64,000 nt of DNA from Capitulum mitella. Lineage: Eukaryota > Arthropoda > Thecostraca > Pollicipedomorpha > Pollicipedidae. Of the stretch, positions 1 to 12,000 are shown piece by piece. Both the position numbers and the translations under genes were made by a program. The notes beneath the pieces are model-generated. The model was not told the origin of the DNA, made no database searches, and was given only the letters and a program-made list of their open reading frames with translations. Numbering within the stretch: position 1 is the first letter of the stretch; every line of letters starts with the position of its first letter. The stretch is taken from the NCBI GenBank assembly GCA_030062745.1, contig CP099839.1, forward strand, positions 20,903,324 to 20,967,323. Reading direction: 5' to 3'.

Positions 1-1794
1 AAACACGATGTCGCCGAGAGCCTGCGCTCTGCTCTTTTTCGCCCCTAAACTGCGCCGTGCCGACACTGCCTGCGGGCTGCACAGTTTTGCATGAACGCTG
101 ATGTTGACGGAAATCGAACCGCGGATGATTTCGAAAGGGTGGTCTTTGGTTGAATCTGGAAGGTTGGTGATTTTCCTTTTTTTTGTTCTGGTTCTGACCT
201 GTTGGTTTTTGTTATCCCTGATTTTCTTGCAGTGGATTTCTCTTGAAATCGATGCCGAGGGGCCGATTACCCCTACTCCTTTGTAGTCTGACGATCTGCA
301 GTACCGATTGCGACGAAATATTAGCTTAAACGAAAGTTTGTGACCTGAACTAACGTTTCATATATGCGAAAATACCGAAACTGAAATTAGTGGCAACTTC
401 AGGAGGGGGAAAAATGGCTGGTTTGCGTCCTGTGGCGTAACGTCTATAGCGTAACATCCTGTAACGCGACATGGACTTACTTTAACTCTGATATTACCAT
501 TTAGGCTTGTATTTCATCTGAGGCATGCTTGGAAGCAATTTTTGAAGTATGTCTGAATTCAGGATCTGAAGCATAGGGCAGTTTTCTGCGAACTTGTAGG
601 GTATTTTTCACTCAGTTTGCCGTATTGCCAAGGCAAATCTCAAATCTCAATTTACGTGAAAAGGTGATTTAAACCTGTCAGATACGCCAATGGCGCGTTC
701 AGGAGCTAAAATAGGGGAACCCATTGTAGTGTACCTTTCTGTACTGAACCCATTGTAACCAACTGAGTGTCATTGCTGTGCAGTAAGACCAAACTATAAT
801 TATTGTTTTGTTGTGTCTTTCGTTTATTTGTCCTGGATACGCTCCTGTCAATGCATGTACAAGTATATGTTCTTTATGCATGTCCCCCAAATGCCACGAT
901 GATGCTGAAATTAGTGATGTAAATCATTAGCTGGTGTGAATCAAAGTCTGAGCCTGCGAATTTTTCCACCTGGTTCCAGCGTTAATCCTTATTATGTTCC
1001 CACGGCAACCTGCATCATTTACATCAACGTTATGGGATTTAAAAACGTTTTCTTGTGGAGCCATGTCTTGTTTTCTTCACACAGAACCAACCCACACACG
1101 ACGCTGCATTACACTTTTTTTACTCCATGCATCCTTGGCCATCTCCAAACATTTTTTCAGATGATGCGATGGGCAATTATCATAAACGTCACTCACTGAA
1201 ATCATAACACTGCTAAATAACGGATTGGAGCGCCGATATCTAAACGGTTGAGCACATGTCTGACATAACCACGAAATGGCCTGACATACCTCCCAGAAAC
1301 GTCTCCTGACTTTCCTTCTTTCTTTTGTAGAATGCTCAAATTTTCACATAACGTACAAAGAGAACACATAGGAAAAGTCGCCAAATTTCAGAGCGATGAT
1401 ACAAATGTTTGGCTTTGGCACCGAACAAACCTCCGGGGCCTAATCACCCCCCCCCCGCGCCCTCCCGCATGAAACAAGGTTGAGAAACAGCTGCAATGAA
1501 ATAAATTATTTACACTACGTTCGTCAAAAGAAAAGTTTCACGGCTGTCTTACGCAAAATAAATCCACAAAAACTTATCATGCTACTCGTACATGTAATTC
1601 CAAGGAACTGGAACCCACCTCAGCATCGACAATGTCGCAAGAATTCTTGTTTTCGTCGCCACATGTGCGTATAGCTCTTTAAACTCCCGGATAATTCGCA
1701 ATTTGCAGGTCATACAGATAAGTAACTGAGATTACTCTTTACGTTCAAGGCCACGTATTCTATGGCCCCATTTGCGATGCCTGGTGAATGAACT

Positions 1795-1942
1795 GCCTCT
1801 CTCTCCCTCTCCCTCCCTCTCTGCCTCTCTCTCTCTTTCCCTTTCTTTCTCTCTCTTTTCTTTCTTTCTTTCTGCCTTTCTTTCCCTCTGCCCTTCTCTC
1901 TCCATCTCTCCATCTTTTTTCCCTGCCTTCTCTTCCTGTTAG
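1795..1942 (+). repeat. Pyrimidine tract (CT-rich) ending in TTAG
   Basis: About 140 nt almost free of purines, built of CTCT, CCCT and TTTC runs, ending cttcctgttag. On the sense strand it resembles an extreme polypyrimidine tract with an acceptor-like AG; no exon follows it. Confidence 0.9.
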
Positions 1943-2474
1943 CCCTAGCCCGCTAGTTGGTGGCTTCTGCTTGCGTCCTCCTCCCCCGTCCTCCGTCCTT
2001 GGCACTACCCGCTACTACTGGCCACGTCTTCGCTTTTGCCCTCCTCCATTTCCTGGTCGCCTCGCCGGCGCCGTTGTCCACAGCTGGCCCTGTATACGGC
2101 CTATTCCCCTTCCCCTATCGCCGGCGCTTCTCGCCTAGCGGACGGAAAAGCGGATTTCTCCGTGAGATCTCCTGCGTGGCGCTTCATCAGTCTCTCCCAT
2201 TGATTAACGGATAACAGGATCGAATGCAGGGAGCGGTGGGCGGGCGGGCGGCGCGGCCGGCCGGCAGGACCGGCTGGCTGGCCGGTGGGCCACCTCATAC
2301 CGGCCGGTCCCGGTGACAGCCGAGAACGATCGCCGCCCGGCTACCTCGCCCGAAATAACGCCGGCCATTATTCGCCGCGGCGAGAGCGCTGCCAGCGTGG
2401 TCGCCGCCTGGCCGCCGCCTCGCGCTGCGGCCGCCGGCCGAGTCGTCGTAGGTCGGCACGCCAGGCGTGCGACA

Positions 2475-3170
2475 GCAGCGGGCGACCACCGGCCCAGACC
2501 GCCGGCCCAGACCGCGTACCCAGACCACCGGAGAGGACCGCCGGCACAGATCATCAGCCCAGACCGCCGGCCCAGACCACTTACCCAGACCACCGGCCCA
2601 GACCGCGTACCCAGACCACCGGAGAGGACCGCCGGCACAGATCATCAGCCCAAGCCAAGGGCCCAGACCACTTACCCAGACCACCGGCCCAGACCGCCGG
2701 CCCAGACCGCTTGCCCAGACCACCGGAGAGGACCGCCGGCACAGATCATCAGCCCAGACCACCAGCCCAGACCACTCACCCAGACCACCGGTCCAGACCA
2801 CCCACCCAGACCACCGGCCAGGACCGCCGGCACAGATCATCAGCCCAGACCAACGGCCCAGACCAACGGCCAGGACCGTCAGCCCAGACCACCAACCGGC
2901 CCAGACCCCTGGCTCAGACCGCACACCCAGACCGCCGGCCCAGACCACCCGCCCAGACAACCGGCCCAGACCACCCGCCAGGACCGCCGGTCCAGGTCAT
3001 CGGCCCAGACCAACGGCCCAGATCACCGGCCAGGACCATCGGCCTAGACCATCAACCGGCCCAGACCTCCGGCCAGGACCAACGGCCCAGATGTTTTTTG
3101 TACCGTCATCCATGAGCAAACTACCGGCCCAGACCACCGGCCCAGACCCACGGCCGGACTTCTGGCGGCC
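2475..3170 (+). repeat. GC-rich minisatellite, 13-nt units (CAGACCACCGGCC)
   Basis: Tandem units of about 13 nt, CAGACC plus a variable ACCGGCC-like half, run for about 700 nt. A higher-order period of roughly 95-100 nt is visible from recurrences of GGAGAGGACCGCCGGCACAG near 2530, 2620 and 2725. Because stops are absent from the unit, long open frames appear in several frames on both strands; I regard them as repeat artefacts. Confidence 0.92.
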
Positions 3171-4436
3171 AGGTACAGTCAGGTGGCGCAGTCCTCTCGT
3201 GTGATGTCTCCTCCGCTTGTCGCAATATAATTATAACGTTTTAGGGTCAAGTGCGGGGTCCTTTAAATCGTTTTTCTTTGTGTTTAGTGTTGTCGATAAG
3301 TCGAGTTTTCTGCGGCGTTACGTCGTGTACGCGATTCGATCGTCGTCGCGGTCTGTGGCGGCGCAGCGGCGGCTCAGGATCAGGGCGTCTTTCGCAGCCA
3401 TTGCGGCAAATGTGTCGGAACTGTGGGCCCGTGGGACCATCGGACGGCAGATGACATCATAAGTCATGCCAACTGTGCGTCCTTGGTGAACCCGAGGCCA
3501 CTGCTCCAGTGACTGCGCTTCGGAACAACCACTAAGGGACTTGTCACTGGGGTCGTCTGATCCAGCGGCGCGCGGCCGGTCACCGCGCCTCTCCCGGCCG
3601 GACATCTTCTCCTGCGGTCCAGTCAGAGTGCAGGCCGTTGGAGTGAGAGATTGAGACGAGGCGGCCGGATTGGTTGCAGGCGGTGCCCTCTGCCGCCCCG
3701 TAATGGACCATTTCGACGGTCCGGCATGGCCCACAGACACACCAACGACTGCCCCATGTGCGGAATCAGGTCTGGCCGGCGCGTCCCGCGCCCACTCTCA
3801 ATATGCACAGAGCCGCGCACGAACCCCCCCCCCCTCCCGCCGCAGCCTGTTGGAATTGGGCAGCGGACCGTCCCATACTGTCGAACTTTCCACGGGAACT
3901 TCTCTGCATTTGTGGAAACGGCTGAGCGCGGTGCCATCAGAGCGCGCACCGGTGATGAGCCGAGTTCTGATGACGTGCGCGGCCGGCAGCCGACGTCAGG
4001 AGTTCAGGCCGTGTCTCGACGGCGGGCTGCCCGGACAATTCCGCGCCACGGCTGGCCGCAGTCCAGGCCACGTCCTGGCCAGCGTCGCGCCGCAATAAAC
4101 ATGCTCTCAGGACCTGCAAATGAGTAAATGCGCCTCTGCCATCCGGTCCAGCTCCGCGGGCAACACCTGATCAAAGTCCAGCGGTGGAGCTGCATGACTA
4201 AGTTCCCCCTAAACTCTGTGTCACGTAGAATACTACTTGCAAACAACGTGTGCAATAGGTTTGTAGGCATCCGCTATGGCATCTTTCTAATCCATGCACA
4301 ATGTGTCTGGTACATCCCTAGCTGGTACATCTGAGGTGAAACCTATTCTGTTCGTTCACGTTTGCGTCAACCTGTTGCTAAAGGATTACAGTATGAACAT
4401 TTTTTCCTCTACAAATCAAGGCAATACTGTTTGGCA

Positions 4437-4477
4437 ATATATATATATATATTTATATTATATATATATATATATAA
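4437..4477. repeat. TA microsatellite
   Basis: Two imperfect (TA)n tracts separated by TTTATATTA lie directly before the left end of a dispersed element copy. Confidence 0.95.
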
Positions 4478-4478
4478 C

Positions 4479-5760
4479 CCGCCATTGACGGGGGGCGCGG
4501 CATTTAACCTCCCCCTGGCGCATTCCCTAAATATCTCCCAAACAAATGGCCACAGCAGCTTCAAACCTTCAGTGCCTTTCATTACATCAGTCATGCACAA
4601 GCTGACAAAAACAAGGTCATCTAAGGTCATGTGTAAATGACGCCACCAAGACGACGATGTTTTTGTGCTTTGACGCTCATTTTCACTTCGCCACTTCATT
4701 CTCGATGCTGTTACACTGCATGATGACTTTGGTCTGTACTGCATACCAGCATGACCTGAGAGTTCAATATGGAACACACCTAACCTAATCCTAGACCATC
4801 TTAGATGGGATATTTATTTTCCACTTTCCGGGCCCGGTGGAAATTTGTTCCAGGAAATCAATTAAACAAAGATTTCCGATAAAACAAGATCATTGGACAG
4901 ATTTTCTTGCAGCATATTGCACGCACAACTTATACAACAGGCTCCTGCAACAATGCAACATTTTTGTAGTTTGACGATTGGTGGTTTTATGCATATTTCT
5001 GCTTGCTGAGTAGACTGGTGGCGTCCGTTTGACGCTCCGATTAACCGGTGTAGAGATATCAGCCCTTACAACGTCATGAAACGTTTTGTGAGAATATGCC
5101 GCATGGACCAAATTGGCTCTTAGTCATTCAGAGGTGCCAGACGGAGGCCACCAGCGTGCTCTAAATATGACGCTCCAGAATGTTGGAATATTGCATTTAC
5201 ATGATAATCGGAGCACTTTCAAGGCTTTGTTTGCGCAATAACCTCTTTGGAAATGTATTTGTCAGAATTTGTAAAATGGTTTCGGAAACGTGCGTTGCAT
5301 GACCCACTGGCACAAACTCCAAATCCGACCTATCCTGTGACCGTGGCCTTCATTGCCTTGATTTAAGTGGTACTCCGAATATGAGGCAAAGCTGTCCTTG
5401 AGCATATTAATGTTTAAGGCTGCAGTCCCGATGTGTTTTCCATTATGATGAGGTGACTCTGGAGAAAAGGGTCACTTCTGGAGGTTTGGCATGGCCTGTG
5501 GCGTCGTAGTTACCCAAAGTTTTTAAAGAAAATGCGTGTAACACAGGACCGAACGGTTCTGTGCTACCGATTGCCGAATCGAAACGACCAGATCGTCGGG
5601 CCATTGGTTGTCGAGATAGACAGGGGTCGGAGGGGGCGTCAACCCATCCCCTCCCAGGAAGTGGCAGAATGTCCCAATCAATGCCGGGATAAATGCGCAC
5701 TAGATTATGTTTAAACAATATAGACCTGTTGCCGTGATTGTCGGCAACGTTTGTCAGGTG
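4479..5760 (+). mobile_element. Dispersed 1.3-kb element, copy 1
   Basis: Shared landmarks in the same order with copies at 6880 and 47551: a CATTGACGGGG-type start, a segment TGGTGGCGTCCGTTTGACG at 5019-5037, a GAGAAAAGGGTCACTT segment near 5460, and ACCGAACGGTTCTG to GAGATAGACAGGGG near 5547-5627. No open frame of transposase type is present, so it is non-autonomous. The right boundary is approximate. Confidence 0.75.
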
Positions 5761-6879
5761 TTCGAGCGGTACTGGAGCTAAACACCAGCCGACCACGGGG
5801 TGCCGCTCCGCCCGCGCCTCCCGCCGCTCTCGGTCTCGCGTGTCCGCTCCGCTGTTGTCTCTGGACGACCGCCTGCCGCTCGCGGTGTCCGGTGTCCGGC
5901 GGAGGGGGCGACCGACCGACAGGCGCCGCCTGTCCTCCCGACGAACGATCGGCGGCCGAGGGGCACGAGCGTCCGGGTGCCCGCCTCCGGGCCGAAGGTG
6001 GTCGCTGTCGACGGGAAGAAGCGTCTGGGCTGAAGGTGGGCTCCGTCGTCTGTTGGGCTGAGCCGAGAGTTTTGGCAACGTTGGCGCGCATCAGATGGAT
6101 GGACCGATGGAAGGCGAATGCTCAGAGATCATCGGCGTTCGATTCGGCTTTTTCCGGCATTCAGATGAAATGCCATTTTTTGGCAATTATTTGAAATTTT
6201 ATGAGAATTATTTTCTCCCTCGTTTTGCGGCAACATTTACGGTAATGCAAATGAGGAACAGTAAGGATATACACGCATAAGCATATTTTGCAATTTCCCT
6301 AACACATAAGGCATTGAAAGGCATTGAAAAGCATAAGCATTGAATATGAGCTACGATGAATAAGATTTAGAAGTTAGTTTCAGTGACTGATGCATGACCC
6401 ATGCAGGTAGATTAGCGTACGGTTCGGATCAACATGCATGGAAACCAAGTAAAAAGTCACAATTCAGGTCATTGAAAGCTGCGAGACCAGACAGTTTCGT
6501 CACAAGTAGTGTTAAAATAGTCACGGCTTGTCACATGGTAATGCCACTTTCCGAATTCGAAGCAGTCACGATGGCTTACTGAGCGTGTGACAAATTGTTC
6601 ATCCATGCTGTCAAAAGTTGTCCTGACTTTTCATCCTTCCCCATATTATTTTTCTTGTAACCAATTTTCTTTGCCATCCAGTGGTTATTAATGGCTGCCG
6701 AACTGTTCAGTTAACTTTTTTCCCCGATGATTGTCGTCTAACCGTAACTGTAACTGGCGTCAGACGTTCAACACCCTCCATCAGTGGTGGGTGTTGGCCA
6801 CAGTGATAGCACTACTCCGTGCGTGTTCAGACCGGTCGTATGTTTCCGAAGTCAGCTATTCAGGCAGGTGTGCTGTGAC

Positions 6880-8180
6880 CGTTTTCAGCCCGCATCTGAC
6901 TGGGGAGGGAGGTGGTTGACCTCCCCTTCCCTGGCACATTTCTTAGATACCTCTCAAACGAATAAACGCAGCGTCCTGGGACACTCAGTATTTTTTGACG
7001 TCAGTTGTGTGCGTATTAATAAAAAATTTTGAAACTAGGTCATCTTAAGTCACGTATTAATGCCGTCATGGAGACAACTGTGTTTTGCGATACATTGTCC
7101 AATTTTATTTCACATCTATATTGTCGGTGCTTTGACAATGTGTGAGGACTGTGGCCTCACCACAAATACGAATAACCTGAGGGTTTCAGATGGAGCATCC
7201 CTGACCTCATGCTCAGTCATCCTATGTAAAAAATTAAATCGTTTCTTCTATGGCCACATAAATAACATAAGCGAATTTTCTTGCAACGTACTGCACGGAC
7301 AACTTACGCAACAGTTTTTTGCAGCAGTGCAGCACTTTTTTAGTTTGACCTTTGACGGTTTTATGCAGATTTCAGCTTCGTGAGTAAACTGGTGGCGTCC
7401 GTTTGACGTTCTGGTTGACCGGTGTGAAGATATCGCCATTTGCAACGTTGTGCATCATCCCGTGAAAATGCGGAACATGGGACATAGTGACTCGTATGGT
7501 CATGCAGAGAAGCCAGATGGAGGTCACTGGATGCCTTGTGCGACTCTGAATTTGTAACCACAAAATGTTGCATGTTGCGAAAATATTGCCTGCACACGAT
7601 AATTAGGACGGTGCCAAGGCTTTCTGCGCACAAAGCTCCTTTACTTGTCCTTTTTGGAATCTTCGTGTCAAATGGGCCAGAAAAACTCATTGCATGAACC
7701 GTTATAACGGAAGTCAAATTTGAACTAGCTTGCTAACTTACCCTTTGATAATGTTGGGTCAGATATCACTCGGAATACGAGATCAAATTACCAGAAACAT
7801 TGCCATCCAAACTTCACTCCAGGTCTGCTTTTCATTACAATTCGGAAACTCTTGACAAAAGGGTCACTTTTTGGCGTTTAACCTGACCTGTGACATCTTC
7901 ATTGACTTCCAAAGGTAAAGAAAAGGATATGTCAAGGACGGCACGGTTCAGCGCTATCGATTGCCGTTTGAATCAGCCCAATCGGGCGACTGGTTCTCGA
8001 GATAGATGAGGGGAACGTTCAACGCCTCCCCCGCAGTCAATGGAAGACGTCAGTATACCCCAGTCAATGCTGGGTTAAGGCCAGGGCTTTCCGCACCGTA
8101 AGTACCACGAATATTGTAGAATGATTCAAACGCTTGTTATCCGATAATGACCGCCAACGTATCGTGATTTTCACATGGCA
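6880..8180 (+). mobile_element. Dispersed 1.3-kb element, copy 2
   Basis: Same orientation and landmark order as copy 1: CATCTGACTGGGG at 6893, TGGTGGCGTCCGTTTGACG at 7390, GACAAAAGGGTCACTT near 7853, and GGCACGGTTCAGCG to GAGATAGATGAGGGG near 7936-8015. It is clearly diverged from copy 1. Similarity to other elements may continue to about 8460. Confidence 0.75.
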
Positions 8181-8831
8181 GTCCCTTTACAAAAACGGTC
8201 ACAGGTCAGCGACCTGTCGCGATACTGACGTCAATTTTTTGTGAAAAGTTTAATACCCACGTTTCCGAACAATCGGATCTGTTTTCCCGGGCGACTTGAG
8301 ACAATACATATACGTGTGTCAAAAGGGTATAGGATTATATAACTACATGTAGGGTAAAGCTAATGTGTCAAAAGGACCCAAGGAAGTCGCTAAATTTCAG
8401 CGCAATACCGCAATTGGTTTTGCTTTGGCGCCGGAAAAAACCCAAGGGGGTTGGGATAAAGCTCCTTTCGGCGTCAAAACTAGGCTAAGACCATGGAGTT
8501 GCCCTATGTGATGCTTTGTATACCAGGGATACGGTGTTTTGTTTACCAGTTGGATGCCGCCTGTTCTGTGTAAAGGCACGCACGGCAACGCGCTCCAGAA
8601 GTTCTACATGCTCGAGTGGGTTGTTTTTTTCCTTCACTTGTGCTCGTTTCAAGAGCGCAGAAGGGTCACTTACCTGGCCATAAAGAGCAGACAAACACGC
8701 CTCGGAACGATTCCCAGCCCTTCGTCCGGGTCGTCAACGCCACCGGACTGATGCATGCTGTGCTGAGATATTTTAGGGTCGCTGAGGGCCACATATAGTT
8801 AGCGGAACGATGAGAACATTGTTTTCCCTCC

Positions 8832-8925
8832 GTCACAGTCCGGGCCGAGTTCTGCACTGGGAGCCGCACTATTTTCACCGTGTCACAGTCTGGACAGAGT
8901 TCTGCCCTGGGAGCGGCATTTTTTT
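8832..8925 (+). repeat. Two-copy 50-nt tandem duplication before exon A
   Basis: GTCACAGTC to GGGAGCCGCA starting at 8832 recurs from 8882 with few changes. It ends about 50 nt before exon A, so it sits in the region of its branch point and acceptor. Confidence 0.85.
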
Positions 8926-8973
8926 TCAGACGGCGAATCCACCGGAGTTGACGCTGTTGTTCATTTGTTGCAG

Positions 8974-9030
8974 GAGGTCGGCAGTATCATCGGCAAAAAG
9001 GGAGAGATCGTCAAACGGTTCCGGGAGGAG
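8974..9030 (+). CDS. mub/PCBP: Exon A: KH1 GxxG segment of the PCBP gene
   Basis: This 57-nt, 19-codon exon reads EVGSIIGKKGEIVKRFREE, the helix-GxxG-helix part of KH1. The GKKG loop that contacts RNA lies at 8992-9003. A pyrimidine-rich acceptor ending tttgttgcag precedes it and the donor gtgagg follows; both boundaries are phase 0. The segment matches the invariant PCBP KH1 core, so the call rests on an exact motif rather than on exon length. It is the first coding exon visible here, and the family expects about 25-35 more residues upstream. Confidence 0.94.
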
Positions 9031-12000
9031 GTGAGGCGGCACAGGGCTATCACTTCCGCCGGGAGCGGCCGACTCCAGCGGTCCTATACTGAATAATCGC
9101 TGCCCGTGGCACCAGCCTGCCTCCTTTCTCTTCCGTCAGCTCAGGAAACAATGCCCTTTAGCGAATCGTGTTCAGAGGGTAGCATTTTCAGACTTCGCTC
9201 TGTTTCTCCATCAAAAACACAGGGGGTCTCACGCGCCATGATGTTAGGAATCCCGATATATCTCACGAGTTAACACTACTTCCAATATCCATGCTCCTCA
9301 TTCTCGCGCCATCACTCTCCACCCGCTGGTGGCGGACTGGGTGACCTCTCTTGCGCCGGCGTGGACGAGGCGGCCGAGCAGCTCAGTCACGGACGGCCCT
9401 GGTCGGCCCGCCGCCGGCACCGGCCGCCTCAGTTGGCAGCCATTGCACGCAGCCGGGGCCTGGTGATAGGTACACGGCGTCGCGCCGGCCGGACCGGCCC
9501 GGACTGGCCCGCTGACGCGCGATGTACCGGTGGCCAGGGTCAGCCGACAGCCGAGACGGCCTTACGTGGTCCCGTAGCACCGACCCGTCGCCGCACCGGT
9601 CCGGGATGGACGCACCCTGCTCCACCGCGCCACCGACCGGGCCCGGGGCCTAGTGCGTCCACAGTGTCAGGAGCCGCGGGCTGATGGCGCAGCGATTTTG
9701 TTGGCCACCGCTCGCCGCAGGTGGTTCCGCCGTCATTTACCGAGCAGGTTTAGCCGGCCGCGGCGCTCGCCAACCTATCGCCTCCAATCGGAGCTCGTTA
9801 CGGTCCTGATCGCTGGCCCGAGTGGACAGCAGCCTTCACGTCGGCCGACGCTTATGGCCTGGCCGGACCGTGAGCGGAGATGTCTCCCTCTCCTCTCAGG
9901 GGTGTTCAGCCGAACGGGCTATCGGCGGGCGGCGTTTTTTTGTCCTCTCGGTGACGGCAGCGTGCGGGCGACCTCCAGGGACTGCACAGTCGCGCCGTAC
10001 CTTTTACTGGCCACCGCTCCCGGTCACATCACATTAGTTGAGCGCGCGCTGGAAGCCGGGCGCGGCTCAGATCAGCGGCAGCGGCTCCTCCTCAGGGGCG
10101 TCTGAACCGCCGCCGCCGCCGGACCACCTCCTCAGGGGCGTCTGTGCATTTGCCGCCGCCGCCGCCGCCGCCGCCGCCGTCGGTCGCGGAGCCGCGCTCG
10201 GCCCAGCTGGCCAGCCGACATGATATGAGCAAAGTTCGGTATAATATAACCGCTTTCGTTGTTCTAACTTTGCTAATTAAACTGGCGGGCAGGCTACCTG
10301 GCGTGATGGGATGGCTTTGGCACGGAGCCCGTCTCAGGGCAATCTGGTTTAGAGGGAATGTGCCACCTTGATAGATTCCCCCGTCCCCCCCAAAAAAAAC
10401 ATACAGCTGAATGGAAAATGACACTTATCATGTTTCGAACAATGAACGCGTAACAAAATTTAATGAATCAAAACTATATTCTGTTCCATCAAGTGATATA
10501 ACGCTATATGAGTTGCTTGATTACACTATTGGCCTCTCTGCTCCTTTTTATCACGTAACATTTGGCAGAAGGACACTGATAAGCAGAACACAAGGAAATT
10601 GGCGGGAAGTCGGTTCAAATAAATAAAAAATTGGCTTTGAGCCATAATGTTGAGCAAAAATTTCTGTTGCTGATTAACTTACTCCAAAACACGTTTTTAC
10701 ACGCACAGTGGAAGGGATTTCGGGTCAACGCGCACTCGAAGGGAAACGTTTTTGTGCTCCCCCCCCCCATTTCGGAAATGGAAAGAGCTAGGGACATGCA
10801 ATTTTAAGGATAAGGTAAGGTCGCAGAGTGTTACATTGTATACCTCCAAGGTCAAAGGAAGTCAAAAAGGTCAGCTTTGGACACTTTTCGACCCATACAG
10901 GCAGTTCCGTACGGCTTTTCTAAAGAAACTGGAAAAGGGCGCGTGTTAGAATATTAAAACGTGGAATACGATAATTTCCATTGTTAGGTTCGATAATTCC
11001 ATTCATACGATAAATTTCATTCATCGTCAATACACTCAAATTATCGTAGAATACGATAATTTGACGTCTTGAGTGGAGATTTAGGGTCGAGATCATGTCG
11101 GGTCATTCGCCAATGACGTCATTTTTAATATTTGCAGATCGGGTTTTAAGCACACCGGATACTGGTGAAGCTTGAGTGTAAATAGGGATGCTAAACGCAT
11201 CATTTAGCGCATCTTCAGTGAAAATGACCAACATCGGTACATTTGGTCACTTTCAGCGTTCACTGACCTCCGCAAAGTCAAAGGAAATGAAGAGAGATCA
11301 ATCAATCAATCAATCAATCAAACCTCGGATGAAGTTTTTGGCCCAGAGTATGTTCTGAATTAACTGTTTGCACTAAAGGTATTTCGTTGTAATAGACCCA
11401 GTTACATGACTTGTTTGTTGTAAAACGTAAATATGATGTGTAAAGATATATACATGAAGCCCTCAGTTATCTCCGAATGATGTCGGTTGATAACGTTCAA
11501 ACTGTAATCGTACGTAATCTTACTGTCCTCTCGCACAGTACCCATCTGTGTCAACAACTGTTATTTTCGTTGTGTTTATTCGACTTCAAATGCTTTAAAC
11601 TTCAAAAATATCCGGCCTATCTTCGATTTCTTTGCGTCAACTGACGAGTTATTGAGTTTTCACAAATGTTACAATGCAGCAGCGCCCAGCTCTGATCTGT
11701 TCTCGAGATTTCCAAGAAAAACAGATGGTGGCACAAAAGTCCCCCTTCCAGTGCGTTTGTTAAATGTGGAACATTCACCTTCCGCCTATGTGCAAAGTAG
11801 AGACCATCATGCGTAGTAATTTTTGTCCATACACACCCGTTATCCGCCATCCAAAACTTTTACAGGTGCACTACCTACGGATTCCCGATTTTTTACCCTT
11901 ACCCAGCCACACTTATCAGCGCTCAAAATCAGCAACATTTGCCCATATTTCACCCATTCTTTGGAAAACTTTTGTCAAAATCAGTCCACACATGTGCAGG

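Larger units (their letters stand above)
1..8973. other. Region upstream of the first visible coding exon, repeats only
   Basis: No recognisable coding exon was found on either strand. It is probably intron or 5' flank of the PCBP gene, whose N-terminal exon must end in phase 0 just before the KH1 GxxG segment. The stretch holds a pyrimidine tract (1795-1942), a GC-rich minisatellite (2475-3170), a GC-rich non-repetitive block (about 3300-4130), a TA microsatellite (4437-4477), two copies of a dispersed 1.3-kb element (4479-5760 and 6880-8180) with a GC-rich block between them (5760-6080), and a 50-nt tandem duplication just before the exon. The AT-rich remainder, including 1-1790 and 6100-6870, shows nothing assignable. 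A 70-nt segment at 1372-1438 resembles 8384-8452, probably the ends of two related mobile elements. Confidence 0.6.

Noticed and set aside
2285..3204. Long overlapping open frames of 220-276 residues rich in Arg, Pro, Asp and Gln
   Set aside because: They lie wholly in the 13-nt minisatellite, are open on both strands and show only repeat-derived periodic peptides.
10411..10626. 71-residue AT-rich open frame starting MENDTYHVSNN
   Set aside because: No recognisable motif, no splice sites in family phase, and length compatible with chance.
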